This document shows positions 53,748-62,117 of a stretch of DNA of 64,000 nt, one piece after another. A model generated the notes under the pieces. It ran no database searches. It was given only the letters and a program-made list of their open reading frames with translations, and was not told the origin of the DNA. The stretch spans positions 1,116,001-1,180,000 of the forward strand of contig NZ_CP157199.1 of NCBI RefSeq assembly GCF_039954625.1, in the 5' to 3' direction. Within the stretch, counting starts at the first letter, position 1. Each line of letters begins with the position of its first letter. A program made the position numbers and the translations under genes. The DNA is from Pontimicrobium sp. SW4. GTDB taxonomy: Bacteria > Bacteroidota > Bacteroidia > Flavobacteriales > Flavobacteriaceae.

Positions 53748-54602
53748 TTAATTTCTTAAATCGTGCATAACTAAAATTGGTACTTTAGAATGAAATGCTA
53801 TTCCTTTTACCATGGGATTTGTTAATATACTTCCAAAAAATGTATGCTTTTTATTTATAAATGCTACCATATCGCTATCTCTACTTTCTACAAAAATGTT
53901 TACGGCAGATTCTACCGAATAATGTGCTAGTGAATGAAATGTGTATTTAACATCTTCAAAAATCTCTTTGAGCATGTATTTATGCTCTTTTTGGTTTTCA
54001 TTTAATTCATTTTCTTCAGAAATATGAAGTATTGCTATTGTTGCATCGCATTTTTTTGCAATATTAGTTAAGTAACTTAATTCACGTCTTTTGTAGTGTG
54101 TTTTGTAGCTAGTTGGAAATACAATTTCTTTAGGTAAATTATGTTTAGCGTCTTCTGGCACAACAATTACTGGACAATTTCGAACTTTTTCCATTACGTA
54201 TACAGCAACACTACCAAATACAGTACCTTTGTTGTTTGTTTTGCCTTTAGTTCCCATAATAATCATTTCAATATCTTTTTGTTCTACGATATCCTTTATT
54301 GCCTCTATAGGATCATTAAAGATAGAAATGGTTTTAAAATTGTGTTTTGGGTTGCCATGTTCATTTATTATAAGTTTATCTAATGTTTTGGATAAATTAT
54401 CTTCGGATTCTTGTTCAGCTTCTTCATAAAATTCGCCTCCAGATTCTATATTTAAGATATTTTTTATAAGATTATTTGTTCCAGAAAATGCATTAAGCAA
54501 ATAGAAATCACATGCTTCATTTTTAAATAGTTGTAAGGCATAGTTAATAGCTAACCATGAGTTATTTGAAAAATCGGTAGGAAGTAAAATTTTACGTTTC
54601 AT
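53748..54602 (-). CDS. Tandem-domain universal stress protein
   Basis: 284 residues: two Usp domains. Start KRKILLPTDFSNNSWLAINYALQLFK; ATP-binding pattern GTKGKTNNKGTVFGSVAVYV (G-2x-G and GS, spacing one longer than usual) near residues 115-130. Domain 2 without the motif. First gene of the eRF1-like / ATP-cone / RNase operon, with its own CRP/FNR-type box. Confidence 0.9.
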   Translation of the reverse strand: MKRKILLPTDFSNNSWLAINYALQLFKNEACDFYLLNAFSGTNNLIKNILNIESGGEFYEEAEQESEDNLSKTLDKLIINEHGNPKHNFKTISIFNDPIEAIKDIVEQKDIEMIIMGTKGKTNNKGTVFGSVAVYVMEKVRNCPVIVVPEDAKHNLPKEIVFPTSYKTHYKRRELSYLTNIAKKCDATIAILHISEENELNENQKEHKYMLKEIFEDVKYTFHSLAHYSVESAVNIFVESRDSDMVAFINKKHTFFGSILTNPMVKGIAFHSKVPILVMHDLRN

Positions 54603-54622
54603 GATTAAATTCTTAATAGATA

Positions 54623-54665
54623 TAAAAATAAGACGTAGTTAATGGAATTGAAATGATATAAATCA
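54623..54665 (-). promoter_or_regulatory. CRP/FNR-type box and -7 element, USP/eRF1-like/RNase operon
   Basis: TGATATAAATCA at 54654-54665 is centred 33 bp from TATTTTTA (minus strand, 54630-54623). It lies in the 72-bp gap after the neighbouring USP gene. Confidence 0.72.
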
Positions 54666-54674
54666 GTTTAAGAC

Positions 54675-55517
54675 CTATTTCTTTGAAGGAATTACTAACA
54701 AAGGAATATTTAAATGGAATCCTATTTGATTTATAGTTGACTTAAAAAATAAGTTCTCAAAAAATGAATGCTTATTGTTTATCATCACTAATAAATTAAT
54801 GCGTGCTTTTAGTTGAAAATTGGTAATAGCTTCTGGTACTTTTTGGTTCTTTATATCATGAAAAAGGTGTGCTATTTTTTTCATGCTAATTTCTAATAAC
54901 GATTTGTTTTTTTCTTGAGCTTTTGATAACCCATTACCAATATATACATGCATAATATTAACTCTTGAAATATACTTTTGTGCAATTTCAACAATAGGTT
55001 TTATATGCTCTTCTTGATATTCAATTTCATAATCTGTTGGAAATAGTATTTCGTGAGGTGTTTCAAAAGAAAAATCACTCGGTATTGCCAATACTGGACA
55101 TTTAGTCCTTTTTATTACATGAATAGTATTAGAGCCAAATAAAACGCCAGTTACTCCACTGGCACCTTTGGTTCCCATTACAATCATATCTATAGCATTG
55201 CCTTGGCAAAGTTCATCAATCTCTACGGTAAGTGTATTAAATGACGTTATTTGTGAAAACGTATGCTTTGTGTTGTTAAACTCTGAATTTATTTTTTGTT
55301 GTATTTCATCTAATCCATTTTTTGATGCTTCCTTAACAGCATTGATCACTTGATATTGTAAATTACTTGCTTGCATATACTCAAGTTGATATATTATTGG
55401 TGTGTATGTGTTTAATAATATAAAGTTGCATTCTTGATCTTTAAATAATTGAAGTGCATATTGTATAGCATTCCAAGAATTATCAGAAAAATCGGTTGGT
55501 AAAAGTATTTTTTTCAT
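54675..55517 (-). CDS. Tandem-domain universal stress protein
   Basis: 280 residues, two Usp domains. MKKILLPTDFSDNSWNAIQYALQLF at the start; GTKGASGVTGVLFGSNTIHVI gives the nucleotide-binding pattern G-2x-G-9x-GS near residues 117-131. Domain 2 lacks it. Second gene after the USP at 56390-55542 (24-bp gap). Confidence 0.92.
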   Translation of the reverse strand: MKKILLPTDFSDNSWNAIQYALQLFKDQECNFILLNTYTPIIYQLEYMQASNLQYQVINAVKEASKNGLDEIQQKINSEFNNTKHTFSQITSFNTLTVEIDELCQGNAIDMIVMGTKGASGVTGVLFGSNTIHVIKRTKCPVLAIPSDFSFETPHEILFPTDYEIEYQEEHIKPIVEIAQKYISRVNIMHVYIGNGLSKAQEKNKSLLEISMKKIAHLFHDIKNQKVPEAITNFQLKARINLLVMINNKHSFFENLFFKSTINQIGFHLNIPLLVIPSKK

Positions 55518-55541
55518 GGCAATTAAATTTTGAGTTAAAAA

Positions 55542-56390
55542 CTAACAGCGTCTTATGTTTTGTAATACTAAAAATGGAATATCTATGTGTAAACTTATTT
55601 TATCTATCGTGGATTGAAATAAGATACTTTCTAAAAATGAATGCCTTGTATTTACCATTACCAACATATCAATCTTATATTCCTTCAGGTATTTATAAAT
55701 ACCATTAGTAATATTTTTGTTTTTAATAGTTTTAAAATGTATACTGTTTTTATACAATGCTTCCTTAATAAAATCTTGATTATCTTCTTGTCGTAACGAC
55801 AGTTTTTCACTTGTTGAAATGTATAGCATATCTATTACAGCTCTATATGGCGAAGCCATTTCGCATAATAATTTAAGCTCTCTTCGCTTGTAAGGAATCA
55901 TATAATTGGTAGGAAACAAAATGTGTTTTGGTTGTGTGTATTTATAATTAGCAGGAATTGCTAAAACTGGACATTGCACATATTTTAAAATTTGTAGCGT
56001 ATGACTGCCAAAGGTTAATCTTCTGTCATTTGTTTTACCACGAGTTCCCATAACGATGATATCTATATTTTCGTCATCAACAATTTTGTTTACTTCGTCC
56101 ATTAGCATACTCTTAGAGGATATTATATTATAAGTATGCCTTGGATTTGGTGAAATCTCTTTAATTTTTTTTAATGTGTTTTCTAACTGTTTTTGAGATT
56201 TATCACTAATAATTTGTGTGACTTTTTCAAGTGTTTCTTGGCTTAATAAAGAAGTATTAGCATAAATTTCGTCTTGATAAGCATGCATTATAAAAAAATC
56301 ACTTCGTTCATATTTAAATAACTCTAAAGCATATTGTATTGCATTCATTGCATTATCTGAAAAATCTGTAGGGACTAGTATTTTTCTCAT
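55542..56390 (-). CDS. Tandem-domain universal stress protein
   Basis: 282 residues, two Usp domains. Start MRKILVPTDFSDNAMNAIQYALELF; GTRGKTNDRRLTFGSHTLQIL is the nucleotide-binding region (GS preserved) at about residues 118-132. Domain 2 diverged. Leads a two-USP operon under a palindromic box. Confidence 0.92.
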   Translation of the reverse strand: MRKILVPTDFSDNAMNAIQYALELFKYERSDFFIMHAYQDEIYANTSLLSQETLEKVTQIISDKSQKQLENTLKKIKEISPNPRHTYNIISSKSMLMDEVNKIVDDENIDIIVMGTRGKTNDRRLTFGSHTLQILKYVQCPVLAIPANYKYTQPKHILFPTNYMIPYKRRELKLLCEMASPYRAVIDMLYISTSEKLSLRQEDNQDFIKEALYKNSIHFKTIKNKNITNGIYKYLKEYKIDMLVMVNTRHSFLESILFQSTIDKISLHIDIPFLVLQNIRRC

Positions 56391-56412
56391 GACTTTTCTT
56401 TTTTAAGTTACC

Positions 56413-56455
56413 TAAAAGTATAATATGTAACAGACCTGAACAATGATATATATCA
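56413..56455 (-). promoter_or_regulatory. CRP/FNR-type box and -7 element, two-USP operon
   Basis: TGATATATATCA at 56444-56455, a perfect 12-bp palindrome, centred 33 bp from TACTTTTA (minus strand, 56420-56413). Confidence 0.75.
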
Positions 56456-56493
56456 GATCGGATATATTAGCAATCTTCCCTATTACTTTAAAT

Positions 56494-56880
56494 CTAGTAA
56501 GGCACTATACTATAGGCTATGTTTAATAAGAAAATTCCAATTAAAAATAATAGCATATAAATAACCTGTACCAGTTTAATATTAATAAACTTTAACCATG
56601 AAACGGTTTGTTTGGGAAGAACGAATAGTGACAGTCCTATAAAAAGAGATATCCATCCAATTAAAGTAATTATTAGCTTATAGTTTGGCTCCCATATATT
56701 GTGAAATAAGACATTTAATAACCCAACAATAATGGCAACAAAAGATGAAATAATCAGAAATTTCTCGTCTTTTAAATCGTCAAATATTTGTTTTATTCGC
56801 TTAGGATTGAAACTTAAAATAAAAAAGAAAATGATAAGGTACCATCCCCAGAATTTTGCTAAAAAAAATGAATTTTCCAT
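56494..56880 (-). CDS. Four-span membrane protein in the USP operon, unknown
   Basis: 128 residues, four membrane segments (about 8-26, 42-60, 70-88, 102-122) with loops of basic residues (SFNPKRIKQIFDDLKDEK). No family recognised. It starts 3 bp after the stop of the upstream USP gene and ends 38 bp before the next box, so it shares the box-driven promoter at 57.8 kb. Confidence 0.75.
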   Translation of the reverse strand: MENSFFLAKFWGWYLIIFFFILSFNPKRIKQIFDDLKDEKFLIISSFVAIIVGLLNVLFHNIWEPNYKLIITLIGWISLFIGLSLFVLPKQTVSWLKFINIKLVQVIYMLLFLIGIFLLNIAYSIVPY

Positions 56881-56883
56881 GAT

Positions 56884-57735
56884 TTAATTTTGTTGTTCGT
56901 GTAATACTAAAAAAGGTATATCGGTATGGTAACTTATTTCTTTAACGGTTGGCGAAAATAAAATTCGCTGAAAGTAGTTTAAGTTTTTTGCTACCATAGC
57001 TATCATATCTACGTCTCTGCTTTCTATAAAGCATTGTACAGCGTTTTCTATATGTTTATTTGTTAAAAAATGGAAGCTATAGTTATAACCATTAAAATAA
57101 TCTTCCAATAGCTCTTTATATTTTTGTTGGTCTCTATTTAAGTTTTCTTTCTTTTTGTTGATATGTAGAACTCTTAAAAAAGAATCAAACTCATCTAAAA
57201 CCTCAGAAACTGGCTCCAATACTTGGATGTGATATGACAATGCTAAATCTGTTGGGAAAGCTATTTCTTTTATATTTGTATACTTTGCATTTTCAGGGAC
57301 TACAAGCGTTGTGCAAGGTACTTTAGTGATAACATCACCTGTATTACTACCAACAATAATTTTTTTTAATCCAGAAGCACCTTTTGTTCCCATAACAATC
57401 ATATCTATTTTTTTTTCTTCTACATGATTTCTAATAGACTCAATAAAAAAATTGTAATCGGTAAGCGTATAAAACTTATGCTTTTTGTTTTGTGGTAATT
57501 CTTTTGAAATTCGCTTTAAAAATTGGCGCAATTGCTTTTTTGCAAGCTTGGTTTGCGTTTCCTCTATAGCTTCTGGAGTGGTTATATAAGATGTATCTAC
57601 TGATGCTAAATTACTTAATCTATTAACATGTAACAGGTAAAAGTGACAAATGGATTTTTCAAAAAAATGGAGTGCATATTGAATAGCGTTCCAAGAGTTA
57701 TCTGAAAAATCTGTAGGTAATAATATTGATTTCAT
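56884..57735 (-). CDS. Tandem-domain universal stress protein
   Basis: 283 residues, two Usp domains. MKSILLPTDFSDNSWNAIQYAL, then GTKGASGLKKIIVGSNTGDVI (G-2x-G-9x-GS) near residues 117-132. Most like the 34.7-kb copy. Lies just after the response-regulator/CRP gene on the same strand. Confidence 0.92.
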   Translation of the reverse strand: MKSILLPTDFSDNSWNAIQYALHFFEKSICHFYLLHVNRLSNLASVDTSYITTPEAIEETQTKLAKKQLRQFLKRISKELPQNKKHKFYTLTDYNFFIESIRNHVEEKKIDMIVMGTKGASGLKKIIVGSNTGDVITKVPCTTLVVPENAKYTNIKEIAFPTDLALSYHIQVLEPVSEVLDEFDSFLRVLHINKKKENLNRDQQKYKELLEDYFNGYNYSFHFLTNKHIENAVQCFIESRDVDMIAMVAKNLNYFQRILFSPTVKEISYHTDIPFLVLHEQQN

Positions 57736-57756
57736 CGTAATCCCTCTTAAATATTA

Positions 57757-57799
57757 CAAATTTAGATTTAAGAGGTTTTACATAAAATGATATTCGTCA
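57757..57799 (-). promoter_or_regulatory. CRP/FNR-type box and -7 element, USP/membrane-protein operon
   Basis: TGATATTCGTCA at 57788-57799 is centred 33 bp from a perfect TAAATTTG (minus strand, 57764-57757). Confidence 0.75.
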
Positions 57800-57824
57800 T
57801 ATTGATTGTCTACTAAAAAATATT

Positions 57825-58877
57825 TTAGTAGGTGTCTTTAAGCTTTTGAAGCTCTAAAATTTTAATATTTCTACCTTCGATAGCGATAAGCCCTTGTTTT
57901 TTAAAATCAGACATGGTTCTAATCAAGGTTTCGGTAGCTATACCAGCTACACTTGCTAAATCGCTGCGTGAAATTTTTATAGGATCCTCGGGCTTTCTAT
58001 TCAGTTTTTCGGCAAATTTTAAAATAGTAGTAGCGGTTTTTTTATTTACTGAACTGTATGCCATTTGTAATAATTCTTCTTTTACGCCAGTAAGATTATT
58101 TGTTAATAATTCAATAAGTTCTAAAGTGATTTTATGATTTGTTTCAAGTAAATTTTTAAGATCCTTTTTTAATATACCAACCATTTCAACATCTTTTATA
58201 GCTGTTGCCGTTTCTTTATATGGAATGTTATCAGTGAAAGATAAATAGCCAAGTAAATCGTCTTCTTTATATAAAGCTGTTGTAAGTTCTTTACCAAGTT
58301 TGTCGAGCTTATAACACTTTACAACACCTTTGGTTATTAAATAAATATAGTTGGAGTGTTCTCCTTCATTATAAATAATGTTATCTTTATTGTACTTAAA
58401 CTCCTCACCATAATCATTTATATAATTCTTAAAATCATTTAATGTTTTAATTTTGTTTTCATTAGTTTTTATATTGCTTAGATTTTCTTCTTGTTTTTCT
58501 TTTAAAATAGCAGTTTTTGCTAAACGGCTTTCAATAGCACTAATTAAATCGTCTTCGCTAAAGGGTTTTGTAATATAATCGTCTGCACCCAAATTCATGC
58601 CTTTTCTTATATCTTGGCGTTCAGTCTTTGCAGATAGAAAAATGAACGGTATGTGTTTTGTGTTATTGTTTTTTGCTAATGCATTAAGTACACCATATCC
58701 ATCGAGTTTTGGCATCAAAATATCACAAATAATTATATCTGGTAAAGCAAGTTTAGCTTTATCGACACCAATTTTTCCATTAGAAGCTGAGATTACTTTA
58801 TAATTAGAAAGCTCCAATAATTCTACAGTATTTTCTCTTAACACGGTGTCATCTTCAATTAATAATATGGTTTTCAT
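57825..58877 (-). CDS. Response regulator fused to a CRP/FNR-type transcription activator
   Basis: 350 residues. Residues 1-122 are a receiver domain: acidic pair in LLIEDD, phospho-acceptor Asp52 in IIICDILMPKLDG, and the Lys in DDYITKPF. Residues about 150-265 are a cyclic-nucleotide-type beta-roll (YNEGEHSNYIYLITKGVVKCY), but the CRP cAMP-contact Arg-Ser is absent (KET at that place). Residues about 290-345 are a CRP/FNR helix-turn-helix, SRSDLASVAGIATETLIRTM, with the Glu and Arg that contact TGA half-sites. Likely phosphorylated by the upstream kinase and binding TGA-N6-TCA boxes. Its own promoter shows no such box. Confidence 0.9.
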   Translation of the reverse strand: MKTILLIEDDTVLRENTVELLELSNYKVISASNGKIGVDKAKLALPDIIICDILMPKLDGYGVLNALAKNNNTKHIPFIFLSAKTERQDIRKGMNLGADDYITKPFSEDDLISAIESRLAKTAILKEKQEENLSNIKTNENKIKTLNDFKNYINDYGEEFKYNKDNIIYNEGEHSNYIYLITKGVVKCYKLDKLGKELTTALYKEDDLLGYLSFTDNIPYKETATAIKDVEMVGILKKDLKNLLETNHKITLELIELLTNNLTGVKEELLQMAYSSVNKKTATTILKFAEKLNRKPEDPIKISRSDLASVAGIATETLIRTMSDFKKQGLIAIEGRNIKILELQKLKDTY

Positions 58878-58964
58878 CTGCTTTTATGTTGTTTAAAAAT
58901 AGGTCAGATGTAATTTATAAAATAAACATCAGTTTGTTATAAGAAATTCTCAATAACATTCATT

Positions 58965-60848
58965 TTATTGTTCTGCTTTATTAGGTATTTCTATAGTGAA
59001 AATAGACCCTTTATTTTCCAAACTTTCAAAATAGATTTCACCTTTCAAATTATTTATGTGATCTTTTGCAATATTTAATCCAATACCTGTGCCTTGAGTT
59101 GTTAAAACATTTTCTGCTCTAAAATAGCGATTAAATATATTTTTTTGATCTTTTAAAGGAATTCCAATACCATTGTCTTTTATTTTAAAGATTGTTAATT
59201 CTTTGGTTTGCGTAATATCAATATCTATGACAGAATTTTCATGAGAGTACTTTATGGCATTATGTACTAAATTAGATAAAGCTAGTTCAATAATTTTTTC
59301 ATCTTGGTGTAATAATAAGTCATCAATATTTTGAGGATAATTAATATGTTGTCCTTCTTTTAATAACATATTTGCGTTATAAACAACCTCATTTACAACC
59401 TTACTTACTTTAAATGTATTAAATTTATAATTGTATTTCCCTTTATCAATTTTTTCAATAGATAAAAAGTCAGTTAGTATATTGTTTAGATAATGTACTT
59501 CATCAGTAATAGTTTTAATGTGCTTGTCACGCTTATCTTGTTGTTCTTCTAATTTATATTTACTGAGTAGCATGGTTGATGTTAATATACCACTTAAAGG
59601 TGTTTTAAATTCATGAGACACTAAAGACAAAAACTTTGTTTTTAGCTCATTAAGCTCTTTTTCTGCAGTCAGTGCAGTTTTTAATTCCTCTGTGCGTTTT
59701 GCTACAGTTTCTTCTAGTTTTTCAGTATAATTCTTTTGTTCAGTGATATCTAAAATAATGGCAACATAAACATCTCGGTCTCCCAATTTTGATCGTTGCA
59801 AATGAACACTAACAGGGTAAGTAGTCCCAGATTTACGCTGATGTATGGTTTCAAATTCTATTTTTTCGACATTATCTTTTTCTAGCATTTTTAGTTCGTT
59901 TCTAAACTGGGACTCTGTATATTGGGGTTTAACATCGACAGGTGTCATGTTTTTTAACTCTTCTAAAGTATAGTCTATGTTTTTTTGAGCTCCATAGTTG
60001 GCATTTAAAAACTGTAAAGTTTTTGCATCGAAAACATATATTTCATTTAAAGATTCATCAAAAATGGTAGCTAGGTGATTTTTTTCCTCTTCTATAACTT
60101 TTTTATCGGTAATATCATTTAGTATTCCAATATAGTTTGTGACAATCCCTTTCTTGTTAATTATAGGAGTTATGCTTAAATCGTTCCAAAAAAGTGTGCC
60201 ATCTTTTTTATAATTTCTTAATGTTACTTGGCAGCTCTCACCATTTTTAACAGCGTTTTGTAGTTTATTTATGGCTTCCTGTTGTCTGTCATCTTTTTGC
60301 AAAAATCTACAATTCTTATGTAGTATTTCTTCCTTAGAATAACCAGTAAGTTTTATAAAAGCAGGATTAAAATATATAATTGGGTTGTCAGGTTTTAAAG
60401 CATCTGTTATAACAATTCCATTACTGGCGGATTTTAATGCTTTGTTCTTTAACATGAGCTTTTTTTTGATCTTCTTTTTCTCTGATAGATCATTAATTAA
60501 AGCCATTATATATGTTCTATTATATATTTTAAAAGGGTTTAACTCAATTTTGGCAGGAAATCTATTTCCATTTTTCCGAACACCAAAAATTTCCATAGTC
60601 TCTTCACGCATTTTACGACGCTTTCCTTCTTTTACAAAACCTTTAAAATGTAAATTATGATTTATATGATACTCTGTTGGAATAAGAATGTTTAACGATT
60701 GACCTATTAGATATGTCCTGGGAAAACCAAATATTTTTACTGCATATTTGTTAACTTCAATTATAACTTGGTGCTCATCAACAATAATTACACCTTGAGA
60801 AACAGTTTCTAAAAGAATATTAAAAATCTCTTGGTCTTGCTTAAACAT
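58965..60848 (-). CDS. Soluble three-PAS sensor histidine kinase with FixL-like and LOV-like domains
   Basis: 627 residues, no membrane segment. PAS1 (residues about 8-122) resembles FixL: FGVRKNGNRFPAKIEL and His64 in PTEYHINHNLHF, the place of the heme His. PAS2 (about 135-250) has KNCRFLQ with Cys180, RNYKKDGTLFWNDLSI and NYIGILNDIT: a LOV signature, although the usual flavin Gln is Leu. PAS3 covers about 258-372. A coiled coil leads to HisKA (LVSHEFKTPLSG, His412) and HATPase_c (DNGIGIPLKDQ, GTGIGLNIAKDH). It should phosphorylate the REC-CRP regulator encoded 87 bp downstream. Confidence 0.88.
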   Translation of the reverse strand: MFKQDQEIFNILLETVSQGVIIVDEHQVIIEVNKYAVKIFGFPRTYLIGQSLNILIPTEYHINHNLHFKGFVKEGKRRKMREETMEIFGVRKNGNRFPAKIELNPFKIYNRTYIMALINDLSEKKKIKKKLMLKNKALKSASNGIVITDALKPDNPIIYFNPAFIKLTGYSKEEILHKNCRFLQKDDRQQEAINKLQNAVKNGESCQVTLRNYKKDGTLFWNDLSITPIINKKGIVTNYIGILNDITDKKVIEEEKNHLATIFDESLNEIYVFDAKTLQFLNANYGAQKNIDYTLEELKNMTPVDVKPQYTESQFRNELKMLEKDNVEKIEFETIHQRKSGTTYPVSVHLQRSKLGDRDVYVAIILDITEQKNYTEKLEETVAKRTEELKTALTAEKELNELKTKFLSLVSHEFKTPLSGILTSTMLLSKYKLEEQQDKRDKHIKTITDEVHYLNNILTDFLSIEKIDKGKYNYKFNTFKVSKVVNEVVYNANMLLKEGQHINYPQNIDDLLLHQDEKIIELALSNLVHNAIKYSHENSVIDIDITQTKELTIFKIKDNGIGIPLKDQKNIFNRYFRAENVLTTQGTGIGLNIAKDHINNLKGEIYFESLENKGSIFTIEIPNKAEQ

Positions 60849-60941
60849 TTTTATTAAAAGTTTATTGAATTATAAAGATACTAAAGTTATATGCATCCAT
60901 ATCAATATGTAAGATTAAGTTTTTTGAATTAATTATAGAAC

Positions 60942-60984
60942 TGATTTATATCATAATTAAATTAAAGACAAGTATTTATTTTTA
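60942..60984 (+). promoter_or_regulatory. CRP/FNR-type box and -7 element, TerB-like/DUF302/Trx operon
   Basis: TGATTTATATCA (60942-60953) is centred 33 bp before TATTTTTA (60977-60984). The minus-strand kinase start is not at the matching distance. Confidence 0.72.
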
Positions 60985-61004
60985 TACAGTATAATTTTTT
61001 AAAG

Positions 61005-61421
61005 ATGAAAATAGAGAAACAACTAGCACCTAAGTTTTACCAAAACTTAGGTAAGTTATTTTATGCCATTGCAGCAATAGATGGTAATGTAAGAGACGAA
61101 GAACTTGACAAATTAAAAGAAATTGTAAAAAAGGAATGGTTAACAAATAATGCTATTGAAGATAGTTTAAAAACAACGGTTGAGCATTCAATTATTAATA
61201 CTTTTAAGTGGTTACACAACGATAACGAGTATAATGCAGAAGCTTGCTATAACAGCTTCATAACTTTTAAAAGAGAGTATGAATCATTATTTACTAATGA
61301 CATAAAAACACTTATACTAAAAACAGCTAGAGCTGTGGCAACTTCTTTTTCTAAAGTAAATAAATCAGAACTAATGGTGTTAGCTAAATTAGATATGGAA
61401 TTAAAAAAGATTAAAACATGA
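61005..61421 (+). CDS. TerB-like protein
   Basis: 138 residues, helical. LGKLFYAIAAIDGNVRDEELDKLKEIVKKEW has the TerB/DUF533 signature with an acidic loop (AAIDGNV). Role uncertain; TerB-like proteins bind divalent metal or membranes in stress. First gene of a three-gene operon overlapping the DUF302 gene by 4 bp (ATGA). Confidence 0.8.
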   Translation: MKIEKQLAPKFYQNLGKLFYAIAAIDGNVRDEELDKLKEIVKKEWLTNNAIEDSLKTTVEHSIINTFKWLHNDNEYNAEACYNSFITFKREYESLFTNDIKTLILKTARAVATSFSKVNKSELMVLAKLDMELKKIKT

Positions 61422-61816
61422 AATATTATTATAACACAATTGTAACTGGAGGCTTTGAAGATATAGAAGTCAAAGTTGTTGAACTGTTAAAAAAGGAAGG
61501 GTTTGGTGTACTAACACAAATTGATATACAACAAACTCTAAAAAAGAAACTTAATGTTGATTTCAAGAAATATAAAATATTAGGAGCTTGCAATCCGTCT
61601 TTTGCATACAAAGCATTGCTTGCTGAAGACAAAATTGGCACCATGTTACCTTGTAATATTATTATTCAAGAACTTTCGTCAAACACTATTGAAGTTTCAG
61701 CTATTAATCCTTTAGTGTCTATGCAAGCAGTAAATAATGTTACATTAAAAGTTGTGGCTCAAGAGGTGAGCTCTAAGCTTGAAAATATTATAAATAGCGT
61801 ACATAATGAAAACTAA
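61418..61816 (+). CDS. DUF302 domain protein
   Basis: 132 residues. VVELLKKEGFGVLTQIDIQQTLKKKL, YKILGACNPSFAYKALLAED, IGTMLPCNIIIQEL match DUF302, a small dimeric fold found with redox and stress genes. It overlaps the TerB-like gene at one end and the thioredoxin gene by 11 bp at the other. Confidence 0.9.
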   Translation: MKYYYNTIVTGGFEDIEVKVVELLKKEGFGVLTQIDIQQTLKKKLNVDFKKYKILGACNPSFAYKALLAEDKIGTMLPCNIIIQELSSNTIEVSAINPLVSMQAVNNVTLKVVAQEVSSKLENIINSVHNEN

Positions 61817-62102
61817 TTTTAATAATATCATCAATTCAGAAACACCAGTACTAGTAGATTTTTTTGCGGATTGGTGCGGTCCTTGCAAAATGTTGGCACC
61901 TGTATTAAAAGAAGTAAAAGAAGAACTTGGAAATACCATAAAAATAATAAAGATTGATGTTGATAAAAACCAATCATTAGCAGCAAAATATCAAGTGCGT
62001 GGTGTACCAACTATGCTATTGTTTAAAAAAGGAAAACAAGTTTGGCGACAGTCTGGTGTACTCCAAAAAAACGAGATTATAAATGTTGTAAAATCATACT
62101 AA
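61806..62102 (+). CDS. Thioredoxin
   Basis: 98 residues. Active site WCGPC (residues 23-27), cis-Pro in VRGVPTMLLF; no signal peptide. Cytoplasmic disulfide reductase or electron carrier. It is third in a box-driven operon with TerB-like and DUF302 genes. Confidence 0.93.
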   Translation: MKTNFNNIINSETPVLVDFFADWCGPCKMLAPVLKEVKEELGNTIKIIKIDVDKNQSLAAKYQVRGVPTMLLFKKGKQVWRQSGVLQKNEIINVVKSY

Positions 62103-62117
62103 TAAATCATCTCTTTA

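Noticed and set aside
58878..58964. Autoregulatory CRP/FNR box before the REC-CRP gene
   Set aside because: A half-site TGAT and a TATTTTTA element exist, but the second arm is missing and the 33-bp spacing is not met.
60849..60941. Control of the kinase gene by the box at 60942-60953
   Set aside because: On the minus strand no TAnnTTTR element lies 33 bp from the box centre; the box fits only the plus-strand operon.
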